Under the pieces are notes generated by a model. It saw only the letters and a program-made list of their open reading frames with translations. It did not search any database and was not told the origin of the DNA. The position numbers and the translations under genes were made by a program. Below, piece after piece: positions 12,351-23,500 of a stretch of 64,000 nucleotides of DNA (position 1 is its first letter; every line of letters begins with the position of its first letter). The stretch comes from Capsaspora owczarzaki ATCC 30864 (Eukaryota; Opisthokonta; Filasterea): positions 777,095 through 841,094 of the forward strand of contig NW_011887296.1 in assembly GCF_000151315.2 (NCBI RefSeq). Direction: 5' to 3'.

Positions 12351-12537
12351 AGGATTTGTCGAATTGCTGTTTCCTGCTGAACTGTTTCTTCTCGTATTCC
12401 CTAAACTCCCACCGCCCCGGAGCTTCAACGGTGATTAATCGTACGAAAACAGGGAGGGAGAGAATTTGTGTATAATCCAAGCATTCAATGTATTTTCTTT
12501 GGAAAAAGTGCGCACTCCACCAGCTCGATCCCTCGTT

Positions 12538-13953
12538 TCAGGATGCAGATTTCGCAGAAGCTTTCGCCGCTTTCGCCGCTACTCGTGCTGCTGCTTTAGC
12601 TTCTCGTGCTTGTTGCTGCGTTTGTTTGGCAGCTAGCTTGGCCTGAGTTGCCTCGTCAAAATCGGCAACATCATCCATGGACTTGAAAAACGCCAGGCCT
12701 TGCAGCAAGGCATCGCAGTAGTCGTCTTGCTTCTTCAGGCTTTCAAACTCTGATTTGATCGGATCGGGCACAGTCACGTTTCCATATGGAGAATTCCCAG
12801 CGATCAGGTCTTTGACCACGCGTACCGAGGACCTTTTCTTCTGCACATACCCTTTCTGCAAATTGACTCGATGTGAGACACTGATGGGGGGGGGGTTAAC
12901 AAAACAAACAATCAGCCATCCCGCGATGCTCACCTCGAGTTCAAAATAACCTGCAGTACGTTGAGCACTCATGGAAATGCTGGAACGACCCATTGTGAAG
13001 AGCGCCGTGTGGATCATTGCTTCGATAATGCCCAAGTGATAGATTTGACTAGGTGCCCCTGACATGTGTCGCTGTCGCTCAATCACCACCGGTGCATCAG
13101 GAGGAAGCTGCTTGACAAATTGCTGAAGAAAGAAACAAAGTTGAGGGGAGAGGGGGGAACAACAAGCAGCGTGAGCAGTACAGTGAGAGGGGGTACCGTT
13201 GCAATAATACAACGCGCCCAATAGAACATACCACGATCAGACTTGCAAGGTCAACAGGGATGTAGGTGTCTCCCATTCCAACAGGATGGAGAAACCAACG
13301 CTTCACTTGAAAGGACGACTTCTCGCCGGGAACGCGATCGATTTGGGCAACAGCCAGGTTCTTGTAGCCGCAATCGATAGATACCACACTGGAAATGCTA
13401 TTGGCAATGTACTTGCGGTAGGCTCCTACTTGTTGAAAGGTGCGGATGGAAGGTAGCTTGAACTGTTTTGTTCCAAATTGCTCTTCTTCCGCGTGTGATT
13501 CCGCGTCTGGTGTCGAATCCTGATCGTCTGTCAACGTGCCTGTAACAATATCAAGACACGGGTGAGCGATCTACCTGAATATCATGCCGACTGCATGTCT
13601 TGGCGCCAACAATTCTCACTTGATTTGGACTTGGCGCTGGACTTGGACTTTGTCTTGGCTGGAGCGGCTGGCTGGTCGGCCTTCCGTCGCGACGGCTGCT
13701 TCTTCTGCTTGGTCTGCTCGACGACCGCCGCTGGTGTCGCACGCGGACTCAGAGCCGCAGCTGGGAGCGTGAACAACCCGCGCGACAGCGGCAGTGTTTG
13801 ACGCTTGAAACATCCCAAGCTGGTACCACAGTCCAATCCCAACGCACTTGCTCCAACCGAACAGTCCAGCACACCAAAGGATTGCATGCTGTTCCGGGCG
13901 AGCGCACTCATTGCTGCGGCGCATGGAAGTCGCGACGACGCGCGAATCCACAT
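12538..13953 (-). CDS. Mitochondrial Holliday-junction resolvase, CCE1/Ydc2 family
   Basis: Structure-selective endonuclease of the RNase H-like fold that resolves recombination junctions in mitochondrial DNA. Exons on the minus strand: 13953-13620, 13539-13232, 13122-12934, 12855-12538; 382 aa. The N-terminus (MWIRASSRLPCAAAMSALARN) is Arg/Ala-rich without acids, as expected for a mitochondrial presequence; a later start at 13911 is possible. A Lys/Ser-rich linker follows. Catalytic-domain signatures are the first acidic motif SIDCGYKNLAVAQID, the Glu motif VVIERQRHMSGAP, and the C-terminal acidic pair in KKQDDYCDALLQG, matching yeast Cce1 and fission-yeast Ydc2. The protein ends in a basic, Ala-rich coiled tail. 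Known best from fungi and some protists. Confidence 0.88.
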
Positions 13954-14211
13954 TCAAACAAAAACTCTTGGGTTTTCAAACAGACTGATCTCGGTTTCAG
14001 TCGATAGCTGAATTGAATGGCAATGCTGAACTGGGAAAGGAGAATAGGGAAGCTTAGGAGTCTAGGAAGGTATAAGAGCAGCCTCTTGTCCTGACTACTT
14101 GCACTCCGGGCACAGACTAGCGACATTTTTGTTTTTTGATTGCAAAACACAATGAACGAAACACAAACCCCAAAAAAATCAATAAATCAATCACTCCGGA
14201 ACAGTACACTC

Positions 14212-16270
14212 TTATACACGATCGTGTGGATGAAGGGCACTGCTCTGGAACCCGAGAACATCCATCGCCTGGCGGTTGATGTGCGACCACAATCCGGCCG
14301 ACACCTTGTCCAAAAAGTTCCAGTACGACCGGCGCAGATTGTGCGGCTCAAATACAGAAATGTGGAAGAGCAGCGAGCAGGCGACCGAGAAGAGCAGCAC
14401 GTCACCGTGATACCAGGACGGAACCATGCCGCGAGCCTCTCCGTAATTGAACAGCGCCTCAAAGCTCTTCCACAGCATGTACATGGAGATCTCCTCGTTT
14501 CGCGCAAGCAGAATCGAAAGCGATGACACGGCACCGGCCACGACCGCGTTGATGCCGTCATCCTTGCGACGCAACAAGCGCAGAACGCACTCGGTCGCGC
14601 GAGCGCTGCCGAATAGGGTGGCCAGGAAACCACCGAATGCCAGGTTGGGTCGCGCAAACACGGCACGGAGTACCTTTTTGAGCTGAAGTTTGTACTTGGC
14701 GAGCGACGTCGCGAACGCCACGCCACCTCGCAAGCCAAATCCGAGCGCAAACCCTTTCAGCACTGCTCGCAAGGCACCGTGAGCGCAGCCGCCTGGGTGC
14801 TTGCACACAGGACACTTGAGAGCTAACAATCCCATAATGTACCGCCACGTTGGAAGCAGGGGCTTTGGGCACTGGATCTTGGCGAGGATCGCCTTGACGC
14901 GCGACGGACGCGAAGGCCTGTCGGATGACTGCGCCTGCTCTCCTTGCTGCTGCGGCTGTTGGTGATTGTGCGCTGGCTGTGAGGAGCGAGGATGGTCTGA
15001 GGGGGAGGCGGGAATGCGGACATCCATCATCCAGCCAAACAAGGCGGAAACGCCGGAACCGAGACGCTCTGGCTCCCGGCGGAAGGTCCACATGAGCGCA
15101 GACATGGCCACCGTAAACGTGGCGACATCCATGTATGGCACGTATGGCAGCCATCCGTGGAAGACAAGCAGACGCGCGACCGCGCTGGTGGCGTGGTTGG
15201 AGCAGTAGAGTGCAATCTCGCGACGACGCGCCTTCTTCTCGATTGGGAGGGACGTGGCCGAGGCCAAAAATCCCGGAATGATGCCGTTCGTCAGCACTGT
15301 ATTGAATCCCAGCAAGTGTCTGTGCCCGGTAAAAATCATCAGAAAGTGAGTGATAGGATGTTGAAGTGCCTTGCTTTCTCCGACCAGATCAATAAGGAGC
15401 AGCTTTCGCACCGACCTGAAATTGCAAAAGTAAAAGCAAAAGCTGGTGGCAAAGGTCGCGATGAAAAAGGCCGAGCGTGCGACATCCGGCACGGTACGTG
15501 TGAGGATGTGCTGAATGCTCTTCCCGCGCACGAGAGCTGGGATCTGCGTGTGCAACGGATCAACACAACAAGGACTGAGTGAGCAAAAAAAAAAAAAAAA
15601 AAAAAAAAAAAGCAACAAACCACACTGAGTATAAGTTTCGCTGTTGACAGAGGGGGGCTTTTTCAAGTGCTCGCTGATGCTCAAGAAATCCGACGAGCTT
15701 TCAAGAGCTCCGAAGGATGACTTGCAAAGGAGTCGTCGTCTCAAACGCGTTTCAAAAAAGATTCCAAAAAGAGCGACGTAAACAAATTCTCACAATGAAG
15801 AGCGGTGCGTAAAGCCGCAGTCCTGCCGCCTTGAAGCACATGACAAAGAGCCCCCGCCAGGTGTCAGAGCAGCTTTGTAGCCACGGATGAGCAAGCTTGT
15901 TGCACTCCATTGCGCGATACGCAGCCAGCGCTGCAGTGTGCTCGGCAGCTGTCAACGGAGCGCGAACGGAAGCGACTTTGTGGCTGTGTCCATGCCCATG
16001 ACCGCCGCGCCGGGTCGCGAGTGGTGCGCCTGCGCGAGAGGACACTGCCGAGACAGACGACGTGACCGTGGCGACCTTGACGGCGACTTTGGCTGCGGCG
16101 ACGGCGACCGTCAACATGGCCGATCGCTGGCCAGAAAGCGCGGCAAGCAGAACGTCCATCGCCTGCTGGTGCCCCGCCAGCGACGCAGGCCCAGCCGCAG
16201 ATGAGGCTGCTGAAGATGCTACAGCTGCCATCGACGGCTCAGAGCGCTGGTGGACGGACAGAACGGTCAT
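14212..16270 (-). CDS. TMEM135: TMEM135-like multi-pass membrane protein
   Basis: Homologue of TMEM135, a Tim17-like membrane protein linked to peroxisomes, mitochondrial dynamics and fat storage in animals. Exons on the minus strand: 16270-15794, 15543-15416, 15319-14212; 570 aa. The N-terminal Cys motif CNKLAHPWLQSC matches the family's CYEIGHTWHPSC; then LRLYAPLFI joins directly to IPALVRGKS. The C-terminal half has the second Cys cluster (CPVCKHPGGCAHGALRA, then KGFALGFGLRGG), SLSILLARNEEISMY, WYHGDVLLFS and LRRSYWNFLDKV, all typical. An Ala/Val-rich N-terminal 115 residues and a Gln/Pro/Ser-rich loop near residue 310 are extra relative to animals. The 237-base first intron contains a long homopolymer. 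Confidence 0.88.
15585..15611. repeat. A27 homopolymer (T-tract in the sense of TMEM135 intron 1)
   Basis: Uninterrupted 27-base run inside the first intron of the TMEM135-like gene, about 40 bases upstream of the acceptor. In the gene's sense it is poly(T), as in intron 1 of the RNF213-like gene, so it probably serves as an extended polypyrimidine tract. Confidence 0.9.
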
Positions 16271-17577
16271 TCTGAATGAACGGTGGAATCGGCAAAAATC
16301 CAAACAATAAAAAAAAAATAAGAATAAAACCGGGACTGCGAACAAAAGCCGACGGGTTGAAAAAAAGTTCCCAACACTGCGCTTGAACATTGGAGAAGCT
16401 CAGTGCTGGAGACAGTGCAGTGCTGTGGAGTGTAGTATATATTCAGTCAGTCGATCTGCAGCTGGTTTGACGAGGATTGGGATTTTTGCGCGGCCGAGTG
16501 GTGCATGAAACCAAAATCAAAAGTCGGCTGTCACCTTTGGCGGGGTTGTGTGAGCACCCAATTCATGACAGTGCGTCCTCAGTGTGCAAAAAATTAATGC
16601 TAATATAGTGTTGTTGCTCTGGCTTGAAAGGGAGCAGATTTGAAGCGAGGTCATCCCAAAGTTGACTGATGGAGCACCACAAAGCATAATGCAAAATGCC
16701 CCTACAATCCAAAATTTAGTCAAAACAATTTCGCATTAATTTTCGACCTGTAGAACACCTCAGAGCTGCCCCATCTTTGCGCAAAACGATCCAATAGCAA
16801 CTGTGGAACACTAGAGTGCTGGCAGTTAGCGGATCAGAGTGACCCTTGAGTGCTGAATAAGGCTCCAAACTTTTTACCGCGAATTCGCGTCTCCTTGCAG
16901 CTCCGAAAGCCCACATTCCCCCGCTTCGAACACTTAAATCCGACACTGAATTATATTTCCCAACTTTGTGGGACGTGGCGGGGGTGATAGTGCAAGTCCG
17001 ACACTGAGTTGAAGCGTGCCCAAAATGATCAACTGTGTTTGCCGAGTCAAGCCGAATCCGAACAACCACCGGTTTCCCCGTCTCCTGCTGAACAGACTAG
17101 ACTCCTGGTATTGACGTGGAACGTGTAGTATCTTGCACATACCCCATTACCTTCACTCTTCATTGTTCTGAGTTTTTGCATTTTGAGCGTGAGTTATTTG
17201 CTGTGTCGCTCGCTGCCGAATTGCGCACACCCACATTCCACGCCAGCATGACACACAGCCACGAGTGCACCACTCTGCCATGTCAACTTGCATCAAGAGA
17301 GTGACGAGAGAGTGATGAGAGAGTGAGAGTGATGAGAGTGAGAGCGAGACCTTTTTGGTCGGGAGTGTGTTCCACGTGCGGTTTGATGCGAATTCGACTC
17401 GGCTGCGACGAATGACCGCCTCCGACCGCCGCGTACCCTGCGGCCACCCCCCCCGGCCGACCCCCTTACACTCGAGCAGCGAGGCAACACCACAAGCAGC
17501 CACTCCAAACCGCTTGCTGGGAGACGGTCGAGTTGTTTTTTTTTTGCCATTGACTTCTTCTGGTTTCTGCTTTACAG
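16271..17577. other. 1.3-kb divergent intergenic region
   Basis: Lies between TMEM135-like (-) and the YccV-domain gene (+). Contains a GAGTGA-rich stretch at about 17297-17350 and no recognisable reading frame or RNA gene. The sequence TTTACAG sits directly before the ATG at 17578, so the right part may include a 5'-UTR intron of that gene. Confidence 0.5.
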
Positions 17578-18429
17578 ATGTCGAATCCCTGTCTTGCTGC
17601 ACTCGTGCGTCTCGGAGCCGCGGCCACTATGACCAGCGCCCCCACGCTGCGTGCGACTGGCTCCGCTGTGCTTGCAACACGCGCATTCGCAACCCTGGGC
17701 CGCAGTGTTGCTGCTGCACCCAGCTCGTCAACGCCAACCCTCGTTGCGCTCGCGGTTCGCCCGACCGCAGTTGGCCGCCTGCTGCCGCGCGACAACCCTG
17801 CGCAGGCCATTGATGTTGGCTCGTTCGTCTTCCACAAGTCTTCAGGTGAGCAGTGGGCTGGGCTCTGCTTGACATTTATCTGCGTGCATGTGTGTGTTAT
17901 TCGCAACCTGAATCTCAATGTCCAACGTTCGATTGTCCAACTTTCGATTGTCCACTGTTGGTCTGTCGGAATAGGTGTTCGCGCTGTTATTGTGCGAAGT
18001 GATCCTCAATGCAAGCGTCGGGAGCTCTGGTGCCAACTCAACGGAATTGATCGTTTGACGCATGTAAGCGAACTCGCTTCATTGTGTTCAGTTCACACTT
18101 GCAAAACGCTCACTCTTACCGAACAGGGCCGAAATCAGCCATTCTACCTGGCGCTTCCCGACGCCCGTGACTGCTCGCCGCAAGAATTGTCGTTCATTTA
18201 TGGTACGGAGGGGGGGGGGTCCCCACAAAGCAAAGTCGACACAAGGCGATGCTGAGTTGATTTTGTTTGGTTTGTTTAAACCACAGTGCCCCACGAGAGC
18301 GTTATTCCATTTGCGTCCAACACGCCAATCCAGCACCCGCTTGCTCCTTTTGTGATTAAATCATTCGACAGCGTGCTTGGACGCTGCATTCCATGCGATG
18401 GCGAGCTGCCTCGCGATTATGAGGATTAG
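17578..18429 (+). CDS. Mitochondrially targeted YccV/HspQ-domain (hemimethylated-DNA-binding-like) protein
   Basis: Four exons, 17578-17845, 17975-18063, 18127-18202 and 18287-18429, give 191 aa with consistent phases. The first 75 residues are Ala/Ser/Thr/Arg-rich with almost no acidic residues, a good mitochondrial presequence. The rest fits the YccV/HspQ-like domain: IDVGSFVFH, GVRAVIVRSDPQCK, ELWCQLNGIDRLTHGRNQPFY, then VPHESVIPF and a C-terminal DYED. The GRNQPFY block with the upstream V-I-V-x-x-D-P-x-C-K is the family signature. Bacterial HspQ is a Lon specificity factor; plant ClpF carries the same domain in a chloroplast Clp adaptor; FBXO21 has it in animals. A role as adaptor or regulator of a mitochondrial protease is therefore plausible but inferred. 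A standalone organellar version is unusual. Confidence 0.8.
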
Positions 18430-18661
18430 AAACTTTTCTCCCATTCGTTGCAGGTCAAAAATCTGATTTTTTTTGCTTCGAGTTTCGTTAATGCTTTTTG
18501 TTGGTTCTGGAGGTGTTGAATGTTATTGTGCGAATTGTTAACAACTAGAATGTATTTTCCCGCTTTGAATTCATTCAAGCGCTGGGCTTGATCCAGCTTT
18601 TATTCTTCTGCAAGCAGACTCGCAATCTCAGCTCTGACACGACAAGCATGGGAGTGACTGT

Positions 18662-20231
18662 TCAGAGTCCCTGGCGGGCCTTCCAGCCGGCATAGTAGAT
18701 GTCGGCCTCATCGGTGATGGGAAGGTGGCGAGGGTGCCAGTTGAACTCGAGACCAAAGCGGCGCCAGTCAACAAAGCAGGATCGGTCCATCGGGGGCCAG
18801 AGGTTGGCGTCGCTCGCAACAAGCTTGCCCTGGTAGCCGGCAGCCTTGGCGAAGACGCGCGCAAACTCAATGTGGGTGATGCGCGAGTCATCGCCGATGG
18901 TGTACACGCTGCCCGAGGCAATCTTGGGGTTTTCGACCACACGCTGGTACGCCTCCGCAAGATCATCCGCGTGGATGTACGAGTACTGGCGCTCTGCGGC
19001 AGGGATGACCACCTCCGGCACGTTCTTGTGGAACTGGGCAAACCAGCGCTCAAAGTGGGCGGCACCCTTGCCAAACACAAAGCCAGGGCGCAGCACGACG
19101 CCGTGCACCGTCGTGGCACTCGTCACGACTTGCTCGTTCTTGAGGCGGTAGGCCTGCGACGAGTGGGGCAGCTACGTAGGTCGGCGTTTTCGAAAATGGA
19201 CAACAAGAACAAAACAAAAAAAAACAACGAAGAAACACAAAGTGAGCACGTAGATTCTCCAGCGCAAGGTTTTGCTTTGAAGAGCGTGAGTGGAATGCAA
19301 TGTGTCAACGTCGAAAATGTGAAATGCTAGGATGGACAGGCAACGCGAAATGATGCGCGAAATGACGATCGCAGAATTGAGCTCCAATTGATCGCAGATG
19401 AATCCTCCGCGATGGTGCAACAGCGTCTGTAACACTCCGCTTGGTTGAGTCTTCAAGTGCTCTTGATTTTTTTTTTAAGTCCGACGACCTGCTACATGCT
19501 AGTCCAATGGAAGCAACGAGTGGAGTTTTTGTTTTGTATGTGGATGCACGGAGATTTCCCCCTTTACGACACTGTGTCGCAGCCATCGGAAGCCAAGCCG
19601 CCATCCCACTCCAATGGAGCGAGTATGGTGTGTGTGTGTCGTTGTGTGCACAGGCCTGTGTCTTACCGGGGTTGTGAAATCGTCGACATAGCCGGAATGC
19701 TCGTCGCGATTGGGAATCATCAAGCAGCCCGAGGTGTACACGAACAGCGGCTTCTGGCCCGACGCAAACCTACGAGTGGAGGACCATCAACGCATTCAAA
19801 GAAGCATGGTTGATAAAGTGGTGAAGGTGGTGGTGGTGGTGGTGGTGGTGGAAAGCGGACTGAGTGAGTGAGTGCGTCACGTATACTCAACACAGTGCGG
19901 CAAATTTCCGCTCATTCAAATCGCAACAACAACAGCCAACGACGACGTACGGCGCGTTGAGGACGGTGTGGATGACGAGTGCGTCGGTCTCGAGGAAGGA
20001 CTCGCCGTCGAACGCAGCGTGGATGACTGCGGCGCAGGTCGCGATGAGCGCCGAGTGGGCTGCGAGACCGGCGAGCTGGCCAATCACCGGGATGATGTCG
20101 TCCTGGGCGAGGACGCGCGCCTTCTCTTCGGTGCGCACGAGGCCGTAGACGACGTGGCCAGCACGACGCAGCTGACGCGCAACCGAGCCGCCAATGAGAC
20201 CCGTCGCGCCCGTCACAAACACTTTGACCAT
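18662..20231 (-). CDS. Atypical SDR / NAD-dependent epimerase-dehydratase family protein
   Basis: Rossmann-fold protein, 297 aa, from exons 20231-19951, 19769-19667 and 19171-18662 on the minus strand. It begins directly with the nucleotide-binding motif VTGATGLIGGSVARQL, followed by GLVRTEEKA, a VIHAAFDG segment, LFVYTSGCLMI and VVLRPGFVFG. The C-terminal half has YSYIHADDLAEAY, typical of extended SDRs. The usual Tyr-x3-Lys pair is not seen: the matching site reads QAYRLKNEQ, with Lys three residues after Tyr. This agrees with a bacterial/fungal atypical branch where the site reads like WRPxHE. Substrate unknown; it may be a sugar- or flavonoid-type reductase or a non-catalytic NAD(P) binder. 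Start is clear because the fold begins at residue 2. Divergent from DOP1. Confidence 0.85.
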
Positions 20232-20556
20232 GATTGAGAGTTTGAGTAGGATTGGAAAATTCAAAGTAGTTCTTGAAAGAAGAGTGAATAAGGGTTGAAG
20301 TTGATAAAAGGGGTTGGACGGATGAGTGAAGGGCAAGAGCAAGGAGTGTGATTTTGAGTCAACAGAGAAGAGAAGAGAAAACAAGAGAGAAGAGAGAGAA
20401 GAAATTGAGTGGAAATCCATTGGGAACAAAAACACTCTCGTTTCAGTCCAGTTTTTCAGATTACCCAGCAACGCACGCGGATTTTTCAAACACTCACTCT
20501 TAAGGATTTGAGATTTTTGAGCGAGACGCAACAAGAACAAAACAACGCAGAAGAGG
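20232..20556. promoter_or_regulatory. Divergent promoter region, epimerase-like / DOP1
   Basis: 325 bases between two divergent start codons. Purine-rich GAAGAGAAG stretch at about 20360-20402. No core-promoter motif recognised. Confidence 0.4.
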
Positions 20557-23500
20557 ATGGATGCGATCGAGGCAGAGTGCGAGGCGCTTGGGCGGGAAGA
20601 GGCAGTCATCTGTCGGCTCGCAGCATCATCATCATCAGCATCAGCATCAGCATCGTCAGCACATTCGACATCAACGTTCACACAATCAAACAATGGCAAT
20701 AGCGCAGCAGCCTCATCACTCGGTGGAGGTGGACGCGGCGCTGCTGGAACTGGTGCGGCGGTGACGACGACGACCACGACCACGACGACAATGCACGTCC
20801 CAGCCCAGCAGCAGCTCAAGGCGTACGCAGCTGCAATGGACAAGACGCTCAAGGCGTTCGACAACTGCAAGGAGTGGGCAGACCTCATCTGGTTCCTGGG
20901 CAAAGTGCACAAGCTGCTGCAATCCTTCCCGAGCCATCGCGCAGTCCCATTCAAGGTGAGTTTTGGCGTCCTTCCCACCCTCACCTCCCCCGTGTCATTG
21001 GAACATGCTGCGAGTCGATCGCGAAGACGAGTCTGCTTTTTTTTGTGGAACACTGCGGTGGAACGCTGACAGTGCTGCTCACTCCAATCTGCTCAGACCA
21101 TCTTTGCCAAACGATTGGCGCAATGTCTCAACCCAGCGCTGCCGTCCGGTGTGCATGCGAAGGCCATTGAAGTGTATGATCTGGCATTCTTTAATATGGG
21201 CCCGATCGTCTTGGCGCGAGACCTCGTTCTGTACTCGGCAGGCTTGTTTCCGCTGCTGGCGCTGGCTGCGAGTCCCGTCAAGCCGCTCTTGCTGCAGCTC
21301 TACGAAAAGCATCTCGTTCCCCTTGGTGCTGCTCTTCTACCCAGTCTCCGTGGCGTCGTTTTGGCACTTCTCCCTGGTTTGGAGGAAGGCTCCGAGCATC
21401 TCGAACAGTTGAGTTCCGTTTTGTTTTTTGGTCTGTTGTCGGTTGCTTTGTTTTGGTTTTGCATCAGCGTTGGGAGATGCCTTGTTGGATGTTGTCGCGA
21501 ACTTTTGGAACCAGACGGGCTTTTTTTTTGTTTTGATGCATTAACCCTTGTCCATCAAATTGTCTCCCCGCTCGTGCAGAACTCTGGCAATCATGGATCG
21601 GCTCGCAACCGCCTTGCAGCCGCACACACTACACAGCGCCGTGTGGCACTCAATCGTGACATCACCGGCACACCGTGTTCACGCCATCACTTACTTACTT
21701 TCAACGTTAACGCAACGCGACATGTCGGACTCGCTGATTCGGTCTGACCCCGCGTTAATTATCGGGGCTGTGCGCTCCGCCTTATCTGACACCAATGTGC
21801 TCGTTCAGCGTGGCACGTTGGACTTGCTGACCGCAACGCTATCATTGTACGCGATGGCACCATCATCGCCTTCGTCTGGGAACGGCCCCGATGACCGCGC
21901 TCCTGTACCGCTTTTGCAAGACACACACTGCATCGAGCTCTTGAGAGCCGCTTTGCTAGTTGTGCTGCGCCGCGACGCTTCGCTCAACCGCCGCCTGGTG
22001 GCTTGGATTCTTGACAATCGAAACGATGCCCCTGCAACGGGCAGCGCCAGCACCACCCCGTTGCCGACACCCCCAATCAGCATCAGCGCATCCGCTCTCG
22101 ACAGCTCGCTCGGCCAAGACCCGAAACAATTGCTCGAATTACCCGCTCCCTCGTCCGACGAAGGGCGCGGCTTCCAGGGACGCGGCCAAAGGCTACTCAC
22201 CAGTGCGATCGCATCGCTCTTTCAGCAGGACTACGACGATGCACGAACTGCGACTCAGCCCTATCGAGTTGTGATGGTATTGCTTGACCACCCGCAAATC
22301 TTTGGCAGCGTGATGGATGCTGTGCTGCCCGTCATCCTCCAGTCCCTGTTCACCCAGTGCCGTGCCCGGCCAGATCAAGCAGACACGCTGATCAAAACGG
22401 CCAACCTGCTGTTTTCGAACTTGACGGTGGGCGCGGTCTGGCGGTGCTGTGGCACACTCGTCAACTCGCTCTGCAACAGCGACTCGTCCAATGTCTCGCA
22501 GCTCCAGCTTGCAGCCGACCCGAGCCGCAGCAGCCAGCTCACTCCGTCCGCTTCGCAGTCAGTGTCTGGAGCGGCGCTTCCATTTCATGTTCCAGCTCAG
22601 CTTCATGCTTCTCTCGAAGAAGGGGAGCGCTTGGAGGTTGCAATTGTCGAGTTCCTTCTCGATGCCGTCCCTGTAGCCGTCGGCGTGGTCGAAGCACCAA
22701 AAGTTGCCAGTCGCACCCACTCTCGGCATCAAAGCCAATCCAGCATGTCCTCCATTGACGATGTGCCCTCATTCACGTCCAATCCTGTCGATAGCGAGGG
22801 AAGTCAACCCGAGCTCTCAAATTCGCCGATGAATCTTCTCGGTCCACTGATGCAACCGCTGCTGCACGTCCTTGCCCGAGATTGCGCGAAAGGCTTGCAC
22901 GAATACGTGCCACAAGTTGTCGACTTGCTCTGCCGTCTGCTCCCAGTTTGCATTCCGCTCGAGCTCGGCGAGACGACGGTTGCCATTCATCAACAGCCTT
23001 CCGCAGCGACAAGGAGAATTCTCGAATGCGTTGCCAAGAGCCAAACCATCCTGTGTGATTCCCTTGTTACCCTGCTGACTCCCAGCGGCTGGCAGTCACA
23101 ACGCCACGACGAGCGCACCTCTCTAGCACTGGCGAGTACGCTTCGTTTGTTCCTCAGCGTCATGGCTCGACCAGTGCCAGTCGAACTCTTGGTCAAATCG
23201 GAACCTCCATCTGTTGGTCTGCACCGCGACTCTGCTGAAAGTAATAGGCGCGGCTATCATTCGCCTCGTCAGCTCGGTCCCTCGCTGCAAAAGATCTGGT
23301 CGGACTGCGCTCTTGGCTTTTCGGCAGATGTTCTTGTCGATTTGCTCCAACAGTGTATCTCACATACCGACATTACAGTTGTCTGTGCAAGCGCCACCGC
23401 TTGCCTGGATTTAGTGGAAACGTGCCTGGGCGTCGACGGACGATTTGCGCATGCCTGGGATGCGAACGCTGCTGCGTCATTCGGCGCCTGTTTGCTGCAC

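Noticed and set aside
15640-15760. Possible extra TMEM135 exon on the minus strand
   Set aside because: No acceptor restores frame with exon 1, and joining exon 1 directly to 15543 recreates the conserved family sequence. It is intron.
16490-16530. GCCGAGTGGT, resembling the A box of a Leu/Ser tRNA
   Set aside because: No matching B box at the required distance and no acceptor-stem pairing.
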